Source of the DNA: Owenia fusiformis
Lineage: Eukaryota; Annelida; Polychaeta; Sabellida; Oweniidae
Reading direction: 5' to 3'
NCBI GenBank assembly: GCA_903813345.2
Contig: CAIIXF020000007.1
Span: forward strand, 1,431,730-1,495,729
DNA: 64,000 bases
The notes below the pieces were generated by a model that saw only the letters and a program-made list of their open reading frames with translations, was not told the DNA's origin and made no database searches. Both the position numbers and the translations under genes were made by a program. Below, piece by piece: positions 1 through 12,900 of this stretch (its first letter is position 1; the number at the start of each line of letters is the position of its first letter).

Positions 1-757
1 CCCAACAAATGACATACCTGCAAAATTCCATTCCCAACAAATGACATACCTGTAAAGTTCCACTCCAACAAATGACATACCTGTAAAGTTCCACTCCCAA
101 CAAATGACGTACCTGTAAAGTTCGACTCCAACAAATGACAAAACCTGTAAAGTTCCACTCCAACAAATGACAAACCCTGCAAAGTTCCACTCCAGCAAAT
201 GAAGTACCTGCAAAGTTCCACTCAAACTAAATGACATACCTGCAAAGTTCCACTACAACAAATGACAAAACCTGCAAAGATCCACTCCAACAAATGACAA
301 AACCTGCAAAGTTCCACTCCAACAAATGAAGTACCTGCAAAGTTCCACTCAAACTAAATGACATACCTGCAAAGTTCCACTCCAACAAATGACAAAATCT
401 TCAAAGTTCCAATCCAACAAATGACAAAACCTGCAAAGATCCACTCCAACAAATGACAAAACCTGCAAAGTTCCACTCCAACAAATGAAGTACCTGCAAA
501 GTTCCACTCTAACTAAATGACATACTTGCAAAGCTCCACCAACAAATGACATACCTGGAAAGTTCGACTCCAACAAATGCCTGGAAAGTTCGACTCCAAC
601 AAATGACGTACCTGCAAAGTTCGACTCAAACTAAATGACACACCTGCAAAGTTCCACTCAAACTAAATGACATAGTTGCAAAGTTCCACTCGAACTAAAT
701 GACATAGTTGCAAAGTTCCACTCAAACTAAATGACATACCTGCAAAGCTCCACTCCA
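1..757. repeat. 31-bp minisatellite in ASPG intron
   Basis: About 24 copies of a unit near CCAACAAATGACATACCTGCAAAG plus TTCCACT fill the left edge. Units vary in AAACTAAATGACA versus CAACAAATGACA forms. The array continues beyond the window. Short ORFs in it are chance reading through the repeat. Confidence 0.95.
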
Positions 758-765
758 ATCCTTAC

Positions 766-987
766 AGGATTGATTGTAATATGTGCTCCAGCCTTCCTCA
801 GTATACGTATAATATCAGGGTGGTTATACATTATTGCACATCTTAAAGGTGTGTTCCCAAACCGATCACGCATATGGACCATACCCCCTTCTTTTAATAA
901 ATATTCTACTGCTTCCAGCTGTCCTTCTGTGGCTGCAAGATGAAGTGCGCTTCTGTTGTCATAATCCACCTCATTTACATTAGCACC
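766..987 (-). CDS. ASPG: ASPG exon 12, ankyrin repeats
   Basis: It encodes [20 protein letters not shown], an [11 protein letters not shown] stretch, [12 protein letters not shown] and [15 protein letters not shown]. These are two consecutive ankyrin repeats with the canonical (S/T)xLHxAA and NTPLRxA motifs. Seventy-four codons, phase 0, acceptor TTCCAG, donor GTAAGG. The intron after it begins within 10 bases of a 31-bp minisatellite. The following exon or exons are outside the window. Confidence 0.93.
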
Positions 988-3900
988 CTGGAATTAAAAT
1001 GAAAATTAATTGGTGCTAAACAAAATTATTTCATGTATATGACTATGAGGCCCTCATTTTCATTTGCACCCTTGAATTATGTGTTTAACACAATATTTTG
1101 TATAATAGAAATGCTTTTTTAAGTTAATCCTGTACAACAATTAATGAAGGATTATTCACAACTAGACAACAGCAACGCCAAAGCGTAGCAAATCCCATCG
1201 AACAGCCATGGCTGGCATTTTTACAAACATTTAGTATATAGCAAAAATGGCAGCCATTTTTCAAAACCTTCTACCAAAAGTGTCATTAGACAGTGTGCCA
1301 TGCTTATAGTATTCACATACCAAATATGAACAAAATCGCTAAAAATCGCACTAAATTGGCCGCGATTTTTAAAAAATGAGTGACCATTTTGAAAATTGGC
1401 TTTCGAGCAGAACTTCTATCCCAAAAGGATAAATGCATACAAAATATGAACAAAATTGAGTTATTGCCTGGACGGATGGATGAAGGACGGATGGATGAAG
1501 GACGGATGGATGAAGGACGTAGGCGTTCCCTATATCCCTCCGAACTTCGTTCGATGGAGTAATTAAAAAAGATTATCAGGAGATTATCTAAGATACAAAA
1601 AATTCAAAACAATCAAGTTCGCTATTCACATTAATATAAATAAATTAAAATATATAATCTATAAAATTATTATTTCCTGAAGAAGGCATAAAAATTGTGA
1701 TCCTCAAAGAAATGGGAGGATTATTCAATTGCAATTCTCGTGTCAATGGTCATCTTTATATACATACATTATATACTTACGTGTGTCTTTAACTTAATCA
1801 GGCCATCAACATCGCCATTCTTGGCTGCAGAGCACATTAGTGAAGGAAATATTGCACTCCTTAGCAGATGAATCTCCTGGAATTGGAACAGTGATCATGT
1901 ATGAAGCGATTAATAAACAAGATTAGTGTAGCATCCACCCCCACCCACACAAACACCCACCCACTCAAACACCCACCCACCAATATGCATGCCCATTGGT
2001 ACAAGATAAGGCAGTTTTCAAAGTGCAATAAAATTTAGAGTGAGAGTGATTTTGTCAGGTTTCCATTTTTTCCATTGGACTACAGTACTTGTAGAAAGTT
2101 CTTTTGAACTGATAATTCAAAGAAATGGACATTCATGTAGGGATTATGGCTCACCAGACCTTCAATTGACCTTTTTATAATATTTCAAGCAAAAAAGCTT
2201 CTTTCATTTGAATTTTCCAATTATTGGTTACTATGGTAACGTGACTTCTGAGGAGTCTTTACATACCTCTTTAGAGCTGAGTTTCATAGTCTCAGCAAGT
2301 GTCTGGATGAGACTAAAGTCCAGCAGAGAGTGTTTCTGTTTTACTGTTGCTACCTTCATCTCCCCTCGTAAATTAACATTCAACATCTGTAATACACAAA
2401 AACAACATTCAACAAATGGTCAAGAAAATGAATAGCTAGATGGGCATGCATTATCAATCTTGGCCAATAGAAACACAGTATAACTGTGTATTATTTAAGT
2501 ATAATGAGTAGATCCAATGCAGTTTGATTCTTTGCACCTCTGCAAAAGGATTTAATTATATCAGTCCAGCATTTACCTCTTGTCCAGAGCAGTAGATATG
2601 ACAATCATAATATTTTTGACTAAAATGGCTCTAACTTGTTCAATTTTGTTTAACTAATGCAAATTGTGTATTAAAATAGGTGTTGTTATTCTATGCTCAC
2701 TTATATCACTGATAACATCACATATTTCAAATCAACAGCTTAAAGCTATCAAAACTGAAAAATTTGGTATACAAGAGGTAAATAAGGGAAAGCATGCATG
2801 AGTTGCATTGTATGCAGTTAAACACGAGACAATGTGACAATACATTACATCAATCATTATGGATGTACTTAAATTTAAAATTAAATTAGAACATATTTAC
2901 AGTAACAGTATTAGTATTTGAAAAAAATAAAGCACATTCATTGTACTAGATTAACAACATTAAATCATGCACATAGTGAAGTTCAAGCATTTCCTTATTA
3001 TTATATTTTTATTAGGATATTTACAGTACGCATCTATAATATCACATCTGCAATGTACATGACATGTCAAGTAAAAAATGTTTAAAAAATCTATGGATAT
3101 GGGGTCATTCTCTGGACATCTCGAAAAAACTGGGAGAAAATCAGTACTTAAAAAGTAACAAAAAAATCAAAAAATCGGGAGAATTGAGAGTTTATAAAAA
3201 CTGTAGTTCATGTTGAAAAATCAAGGAAAAATTGGGGTCAAAATGATTAATGATAGATTAAAACCATTCATGATTAATCCTTTATCAGTCATTGAAAATA
3301 ACTGGGTCTGTCCTTTTGAAAAATTGGGACTATCCTCTTAATAACTGGGAGTTCCCTGGTATAGCCTGTATTATTTTGATTTTTGAATTTACAAGAACCA
3401 AAATTGTCATGGTGTTTTTCTCATGTCAGGCATTATCCAATTAAATTGATTTTCATGCACTACTTCTAATGTCAGTCAGTCGTAACCCACCTGGAGGTCT
3501 GGATAAAAAAGTAATGATAAATCTAAAGCTTTCAAGCCATATAAAGCCATGAATATTTATACTCCTTGCAAAAGTAACACTCCCTTAAAAAATGTGTTAG
3601 TGTGACAAAATGTCACCACCTGGTGGTCATTACAAAAGCGTAACAATTGTTACAGACACGGAGCACCAAGACAGACACTGAAACATGGTGGCTATAACAA
3701 TGTGTCGTCACTTCATGGTGGTGAGATGATTGATTAAATAAAAACAAAGCATGCGCAGATACTTCATTCCTTGAACAGGGAGTGTACAAAGCGGTCAAGA
3801 CAGATATAGTCTAATATTAAACATTTCAACTTTCCTGGATCGTTAGCTCCCCTCGCATGTTTGTAATCAATAGCTTTTAACAAAACAAATTACAATCAGA

Positions 3901-6900
3901 TAGCAACACAGCGTATTTCATCAGTTTAACTTGTTAGTGCCTTAAAAATCAAAATTTCCTGAATGTTAGCAGTTAGATCGGTAACATGACGCTAGATAAG
4001 CAGATATGTCATCATTAGAGAGATTTCGCACATAAGTGAAAGTACAACTTATAGGTAAACGTATAGTTTAAAGGGTCATGTCGAACTATTATATTTACTT
4101 AAATCAATTTTAAATTGTACTTAATGGAACATAACTATTCCCGTTATAGAAAAGCTCCATCAACTAGAGACTGTGAATGCACTGTCATCTGCACATGTAG
4201 ATTATGCACATAATAATTAAATGCTTGCTTCCGTGTCCTTGTTGTTGTAGTGTATTATAAACACGATCCTTTAAAGTGAGTCATGATTCTTTAAAGTGAG
4301 TCATTACATAAACAAGTTGATTATTTCAATGTTTTCATGATCAGTATAAGTTCAATGAACTTACAAAACGGTATATTTACGTAGATGATAACGTATACAG
4401 TTGGATCTCCGTATAAAGATTTGCCTACATGTGTGTGGAACAATTGACCGCAAGCATTTTTTGAAATTAATTGGCTGAGTGGGAACAGTATCCAATCAAA
4501 TACTTTAACCATCAATTTGAAACACCAATCAAACCAGTAGGTTCTAGCAATTCCTGGAAATGACCCATTCAGTAGCTCAACATATGATATACAGGGTGTT
4601 TCATAACGAGCATCTCCAAAAGTCAATTTGGGAAGAGATGGTTCTATAACATATGTACTATATATGAGCCTATTTTATTCTAGACAAACACATTTGGATC
4701 AACTTAACATGCTACAATTCAAGAAAGTACAAATGGCATCCCTTTGACCTGTATTTATTACAGTCCGAGAAGATCTTTCCTGACGAAAAGCCCACATTAT
4801 GAAACACCTTGTACGTTTACCTATAAGTATAAGTATACGTTATAAGTTGTACTTTCACTAGGTGCGAAATCTCTCAATTATGTGCAGATAGAAAACTGAA
4901 ATATTATGACATATTTTGGTAATTAATAAATTTAATTGTATGAAAACAGCCATTTGAAAAACTATATGTATTCTGCTTATCATCATATTAATTTTTTGGA
5001 TGCTTATATCAGAGATGTTGTTATCCTTTCAAAGCAGGATTCACAAAAACGATTATTGTTAAAATAGTTGACAAATAGAAGACAACGGATTCCCAGCACC
5101 TAATATTGGCACATATTGCAACCATATTATACCTTCCTTGCATAAATGGAAGCAAGACACACAGTGAACAATTTAATTTGTGTATGAATAAACATTTAGT
5201 CAAACAATGGGATCAGTAATATATGTTCAGAAATATCCTTATAGATGTAGTTTTCTCTTGAAAAATGGTAATAACTTCGGTTTCAGAGTCGAAAAAATCA
5301 AAAATGATTTATCTTGTTAAGCCATCTCTGCCTATTTCCATCCCAGGGTCTCACGTCAAAGTTATGAAGTTATGAATAGAACAAAAATAGTTCATAAATA
5401 TATAGCCATCGTACCTGTCGTTTCTGTGCCATATCCCACTCAGACTTGCCGAGGACGTAACTGAGTTTTGAAAGTGCGGCCTCTGGAGTCATATCAGAGC
5501 CAGGAATCACCCCTGCATCAAGAAGTGCCTGGAATTATTTTAAGATGTACAGTAGAATGCATGGAATTTGTTAACTTTTTGATAATTATGATTTTAAGTT
5601 TGCATCATTTTCTCAGATTTTTTCAAACTCAGTTCAATTTCTTTTATGATTTTGACAGTTTTTAAGGGTCTTTTGCACACAATTACAATATTCACAGATG
5701 TTTCAGTGAATTTCAAAATGTCTCACAAAATGGCATCATTTTTTAGATCATGTGTTGATGACTTACTTTATTTAACTTTATCAACCAGTTTTACACAGTA
5801 ATGAAAGTTAAATACTAGACCTACTTTCCCCGTGGCATAAGATGTAGCGACAACACCCCTACTACATTGTGTCGTGTTTATAATTAGGACCCCTCTCTCG
5901 GATGCCTCCGTAAAAACCTCCATCAAGTCCTTACGGGAATCAGGACCATTTCCTGCCCCGTATGTCTGCAGCACTACACCCTGCATAGTGTCACTGAGGA
6001 ACGCTTTAACCTACATTATATTGTAAACGGGGAGTATATAATTATTACCAAATGCAAGTTTAAGTTTGGACTGGGCCATATATTCATAAAACATTCTTAC
6101 TTCAAAGTGATTTCACTTTTTGGCGGTTTAAGAATCTACTTTATATGGCTCAAAAATAGGCTAATGTCATTTCAATATTCATAAGTTTTAAACTAAAAGG
6201 ACTGGAGGAAGCGCTTAGGGAAAATATCTGATCATTTAGGGCATGTTGTTGACACTAATGTCATTTTAATGTTCATATGCTTTGAACTAAGAGGATGACA
6301 GATGAGACCTGATTATTTATAAGTTACTTAAAAATAAATGTTGGCCCACCCTTAGGAAAAAAACAACCATTTTTTTCCGAATTTCAACCGTTAAAATCCA
6401 TTGCGCAACCATTACAAATCATTGCATAACCATTGCTGCAACCAATTGAAATGGTTTCCAACCATTACATTGCAACCATTAAAATTTGGTTGAAAACTTT
6501 GGTTGCATATCATTGAAATTATGGAATCATTTGCAACCATTACAAACCATTGATTGTTTAAGTTGCATTTTACCAAATGGTTGCAACTATTTTCAACCAT
6601 ATTGTGGAAATTATTTAGTTTAAGAATGAGACAATTTGAAACATGAAGAACATACAAGTAAATTGAATGCATTATTATGTTTCAAATTACAGTAGTTCAT
6701 GTTTATGGGCATATTATTTCTAATTAATTGAAGAGAATAAGGTTTATTCATTTTTGGCACTGGATATGACTTCAAGTTCATTCTCATAGGCATATTATTT
6801 CTATAAAGAATAAGGTTTATTCATTTTTGGTACTGAATATTACTTCAAGTTCATGTTCATAGAGATAGTATTTCTATTTTATTGAAGAGAATCAAGTGTA

Positions 6901-9900
6901 TTCATTTTTGGCACTGGTCATTCTTGTAGTTTATTTGGAAATTCCTTCTTGATTCATTCAGTTTTACTGAACAATACAACAAAACATTCTGTGGAAATTT
7001 TCTGTTTTTCTCCTGTCTCAATAAAAAATGTTTCTGACTAAAAGTACTTACATACATATTATAAAACATCAAAGATTGTATTTCCTGCCTCTTATTTATG
7101 ATTTGGATTAAGCTAGTGCCAAAATAACTGCTTCTTCAATATCAAAGAAGTCTTATTACAACAATTAAGTAGATTAAACTGAAAACGTTCCAAAACATGA
7201 TTTTGAAACATCAACATCCTTGTATTTATGCTTTGGATTAGGCAAGAGCCGGATTGATTGTCTTTTCTTCAATATCATTTACAAATCAAAAAATATTAAT
7301 TACTATTGGATTAAACTTTAATCATAATGACTGAAAGGGAAATATCTTAAACACTTGAATAGATGATATTTCCTTTTACTAGACATGGTTTTATGCCTAT
7401 GAGCATGAACTTGAAGTTGGATATGTCTCAAAATTGTATTATGAACTTAAGTTAACTATCGCTAGAAAAAAGAGAATTCATCAAGACCATAGCTGGCTTC
7501 AAAAATCTTAATGTGAATCGCATCTAATTTACTATGATTGTGTCATTATTATGGTAGGGGTAATTCAAAAATAAATTATTCAGACAAAAATAATTCTTAA
7601 AAAAAGAATTAATTTGTAATGATTTTGTTAAACTATCAAAACAGAACTTTATCTAATTGGCTGTTCAATGGTTATAATTAGCATTTCAATGGTTATAATT
7701 AGCTTTTCAATGGTTATAATTAGCATTTCAACCGTTGCCGCTCTGTCTGTGCAACTGTTGCTGCTCTGTCTTATGTACCTTATCTGAATTCAATAATGTG
7801 AAATCTTAATTTGTATTTCTACAATTTTCTTAATGAAAATAAGCCAGCAAAATTAAACAATATTGAATTGAAACAAAAAAGAATCCTTATTTTCTTACAA
7901 GATTTCTGCATTTTTCATTCTCCTTAAAAACGATACATGATAAGTGATTGCAATAGTCATAGAAATAAGTGTTTAAAACCCTAGGGATTAGATTAAATGA
8001 TATATACAAATAAGTGTATGTTTTTTGTTGTTCTGGAAGTGACGTCAGACTTGTCATTGAGAACAAGATCCGAGACACACAAAGTCCAAAAAAAATTCTT
8101 TAATGAGAGAAGAGTGTGATAGACTGCAGACTACAGACATGCTTACTTAAAAAAAAACATACTAATAATATCAACATAGCCATAGCTACAAATTATTTCA
8201 AATTCATGCAGTTTTTCACCATATTGAGGACTTTTCAAGTGATTTTGGCCAATTTTTGGCCATAGTTATAAAATATGAATCCCCTTGTAAATTTGTCAAA
8301 AGTGCAAAAGCTGGCTACAGGTCTGCCCATGAGCATTCATTTTGAGGATTAATGGTTGCAATAGTTGCAGTTCTCCATCAATGGTTGCAATCAATTGTAA
8401 CTGTTAATTTCGATGGGTAATGGTTGTAATGGTTTTGCAATGGTTGATATAATGATTTTTCCTTTGATCTTCAAGGTTGAAATGATGGTTACATGATATG
8501 CAATGAAACCATTGAATTTCGGAAAAATGGTTGTTTTTTTTATAAGGGCAGTCTCTACGGTTTATGAATAATCTATAAATACTACATGGTTTCTCATAAA
8601 TACATACAATCGAGAAATGTTCCTGAATTACAAGTAGGCTGTTAGATTAGAAATTGTGTGATATTTATTTTAATAGGTTCTTATGGTTGTATATTTATCA
8701 TTGATAGCAATAATGTATGGGATCTGGTTTTGGAATTTCTTCTTAAGTATAATACATATGTAAAATTAATTGTGAGTAAAAATTACTCAAACTTAAAGCC
8801 CTATAAACCAGGTGAAATATCTTGAATGAACAAAAAAGCACTTGATATTTGATGTTATATACATATGCATTTGAATTTAAAGCATTACACAATTAGTGAA
8901 GCAAAATGTGAAAAATTGTCTTTTTAAAAAGTAGCATGCAAGCGGTGCATGAATGCTGACAAAAAAACTACAGGAACTTTTTAACTAACCTATACTTTTC
9001 AAAATATGAGGCCTACATTCCCTACATCCCCTATACTACTCATCCCTTCATTGGAAAACATGGAATCAAATTCCATATTTACCTCATTTCATCAGATACC
9101 ATAACTCGGGCTGGCACGAAACAAAATTATTGTCTGATAAATTTGATTTTATCTTCAGAAATAGACTGTTTTAGAAGTATTACTGTTTTATATGTAATAA
9201 ATAATTTAGTAAAAGAATGATTTATAATTGATTTTCATGCTTTTTATGCAAGTTAATTTCAGGTCTAAAATTCTGAAAGTCAAAATTCCAAAGGCAAGTT
9301 CCAAAATATATTCTGGTCCAAATTGTGTTGCGTACTAGCCCTACCATCAAGAGCACAAACCTTACCATTCAAATATACCCATTCAGTATCTTCCTTTAGA
9401 AAAATTCTACTCCTTGAACCATGCAAAAATGATCATGACAGAATATAGTCCACACGCATTATAACACACATTGAATTCACATGAAAATAAAATGCTGCAA
9501 TGAAAGACAATCAAACAAAACAAGATGCAAGAAGCAAACTTACGGTGTCAGCCGTGATACTGGGGAAAAGACGCAAAATTCCAACATGTGGACAAAGATC
9601 AGTGTGGACTGAAAATGCCTGTGGAATTCCAGAACGGAAAATCTGGTCCCATCGCACTAAAATAAGAGTGTTATGTCTTAACTATGCAGTCTTAGGCAAC
9701 AACATAAAGAGTTCTTGAAGCTGTGATACGCCTGTAAAAATACAGGGTGGTCTATTAAGACAAATGAAAAAACCTAAAATAGATTTATTGAGATAAGTAT
9801 AAGTCCCCCCCCTCTCCCTCCTAAAAATATAAAAATACTGATGACCCAACCCCCTAAACATACTTCCATTAAAAAACCATATTGTTTGAACTCACATTCA

Positions 9901-12900
9901 ATTAGGCTCCGAGAGAAAATACTTTATGCTGTAGACTGTTCTAGACTGCTTACATGTTAGTACATATCATCCGATAAAGTGGTAATATATCTTATGTTCC
10001 AAAATATGCATATAATAAAGCATCTGGGTAACAAATAATATAATGAAAGCACCACTTGTTGAAACCACAAAGATCAATTTCCCTGTGAACATAAACATAT
10101 CCAACATATGTGTGAAGTTAGTTTGCAGTATCCCAAAGCGTAATACAAAGTAACTGCAACAGGTGACAGTTGATACACCACATCTGGCATTAATAAGTAA
10201 CCCATAATCAAATTATATTATGTATGCAATAAGCATTGCACATCTATATTCCCTTGCCCAAAGTTAATTCTATGACAGTGTTAGAAGCACAAAATTGTAG
10301 CAGCCTTTACAGGTCATATTATTAGCTATCATAGACCCAAGGAAGTGCTGGATCAACTTTCCTGTTGTAGTTACGATTATAGAAAGTATGTGTTTTCATT
10401 AGAGAGGGTTAGGTAGTGTCAAGCCAGTCCTTATTACTATACAAAATATCAGTTCAGACCCTTAAGAGTTAAGGTAGTTCACAAAAACGTATGGCGTTTA
10501 CAAAAATGTGAAAAATAGGGGGATGAACAATCATTTGAAACATTCAGATTTTAAACTATGAATTTTATAATAATATCCAAATAATATTTAAAAGATATAT
10601 ATAATTAATTACTTTGCGGTAATTCTTGAAATTTCAATCATGCGAATCTACCTTATTCTAAGTGTCTTTCTCCAACACCTGCCATCATGCTTGCCCATTA
10701 ATTAACAATCAAGATATAACTGATTTTGTTTAAAATAAGAACTTGACTTATGTCAAGCATACCACTTGGGATAGTTTGGCATATGGAAGATATTGGCTCA
10801 TAAAGTCAATCCATAAGGTGGTATCTTCCAGCAACCAGGAAAGGACTCTAAGAGCATATAGTTTTAACATTAACATAAATGAGTTAATAAGCATAATCAA
10901 TCCTTTTCTGAAATTCTAAGAAGTATTTCTGCTCTTAGAGTCCCATTTCATTTCCTCGACACCTCTAAGCATATAACACCATATTTAGCCATACCGTATT
11001 GACAGTGATACTGGGAAATAAGCGCAAAATTCCCACATTAGGACAAAAGTTTGTAGAAACTTTGAACTTTTCTATTTTGACAGGCTTAAAGACCGCATCC
11101 CATCTCACTGTAAATGTATATGAAATCAATTTAATCCAAAATAATCATTTCAGATTTAAATGTATATATAAATGATAAAACATTTACATGTATTTGTCAT
11201 TTTATATAACGAGTTAAAGGGCAAAGTTTGGTCAAGGAACTATGTCAAATACAAATGTGTCATTTTTACCTTATGTGGTGGAATAAAAGGGCATTAATAT
11301 GTTTGTATTGTGAAGAGTTGCTCACCATTCAATATGTGATTTCTATAAAGAGGGATTAATTAACGATTAATTAATAAGTTTGCTAGGGTGAGTTGTTCAT
11401 TATCAAATATTTATTTGCTAAGAAGAAATGTTCACCATCAAATGTGTGCTTAGTATGAAGACTGAAGGGGTGTTTACCATTAAATATATGTTTGCTAGAA
11501 AGAGGTGTTCATCATTAAATATGTGTTTTACAGGAAGAGCTGTTCATCATTAAACATGTGTTTTCTAGGAAGAGGTGTTCACCATTAAACATGTGTTTGC
11601 TAGGAAGAGGTGTTCACCATTGTGTTTGCTAGGAAGAGGTGTTCACCATTAAACATGTGTTTTCTAGGAAGAGGTGTTCACCATAAAACATGTGTTTTCT
11701 AGAAAGAGGTGTTTATCATTAAATATGTGTTTGCTAGGAAGAGGTGTTCACCATTAAACATGTGTTAGCTAGGAAGAGGTGTTCATCAAAAATTTGCATT
11801 TTCTAGAAAGAGGAGATCACCATTAAATATCTGTTTTCTAGGAAGAGGTGTTCATCATTAAATATGTGTTTGCTAGGAAGAGGTGTTCACCATTAAACAT
11901 GTGTTCGCTAGGAAGAGGTGTTCATCAAATATTTGCATTTTCTAGGAAGAGGTGTTCACCATTAAACATGTGTTCGCTAGGAAGAGGTGTTCATCAAAAA
12001 CTTGCATGTTCTAGGAAGAGGTGTTCACCATTATATATGCGTTTGCTAAGAAGTGTTTACCATTAGATATGTAATTCCTCGGGAGAGAAAATGTGTTAAC
12101 CATTAAATATATTTTTGCTAAGAAGGGGTTTTCGAAATTTTAAAACATGTGTTTTCTAGGAAGAGGTGTTCATCACTAAATATGGGTTTGGTAGGAAAAG
12201 GTGTTCACCATTAAATACATGTTTGCTATAAAGAGGTGTATATCATTAAATATGTGTGTTATGAAGATCTATTCACCTTTAAATCTGTGTTAGTTTGGAG
12301 AGCTATTCTTTTCTATATAGAGGTGTTTTCTATGATGAAGGGTCTATTTAATAGATGGATGTAAGAGAGGTGCATACTAAACTAGACAGGAATTATTAAC
12401 CCTTAGCAGTCTTATGATATATTGGATATTTTCAGTAATCCCTGTGGTCTGCTGACAAGAAAACCCATCCAAAAATATCTTTAATAAAATTTGTCAAATG
12501 GTGAGTGAGGTTTACTGGTCCAGACTGCTGAGTTAATTGATGCTAAAAATGATGTAATAAAGATCATCTTTAATAACAATTGCAATCAAACAAATTACTT
12601 CTTAAGAAATTATGATTCTCACTTTAACTTCTACATCTTTTATAAACACATGCTACTAGTTAATAACAATATATAGCATATGCTGCCTGGGTTAATTAGT
12701 CAGAGGGGTTCCACCAGGACTTTTTGATTTTTTAAGTTGTGGCTAAAACATAAATTGCAAATGAGGTTAAATCGCAAACCACATTAGTGTACCTCACTTA
12801 ACTACAGTTGTATGTCATAGATCATTTTGGATTTAGCTTGTATATCTTTATTCTTATATTGCTGTTTATTTCAATGATTTTTACACTTTGATCCCAATCT

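Larger units (their letters stand above)
2387..5414. other. ASPG intron, mostly unremarkable
   Basis: A 3-kb AT-rich intron between exons 9 and 10. Two small mobile elements are annotated separately (3603-3724 and 4592-4811). I see no other coding or repeat structure in it. Confidence 0.7.
6349..8548. mobile_element. 2.2-kb non-autonomous element with AACCATT-rich inverted ends
   Basis: The left end CCCTTA followed by an A-run and ACAACCATTTTTTCCGAA is matched in reverse at the right end (TTCGGAAAAATGGTTG, T-run, TAAGGG). About 200 bp at each end are rich in CAACCATT and its complement. The interior is AT-rich and has no coding region that I can see. Target duplication not resolved. Confidence 0.6.

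Noticed and set aside
1-757. CRISPR-like array of 31-bp repeats
   Set aside because: There are no unique spacers, the units are tandem without gaps, and the locus is eukaryotic intron.
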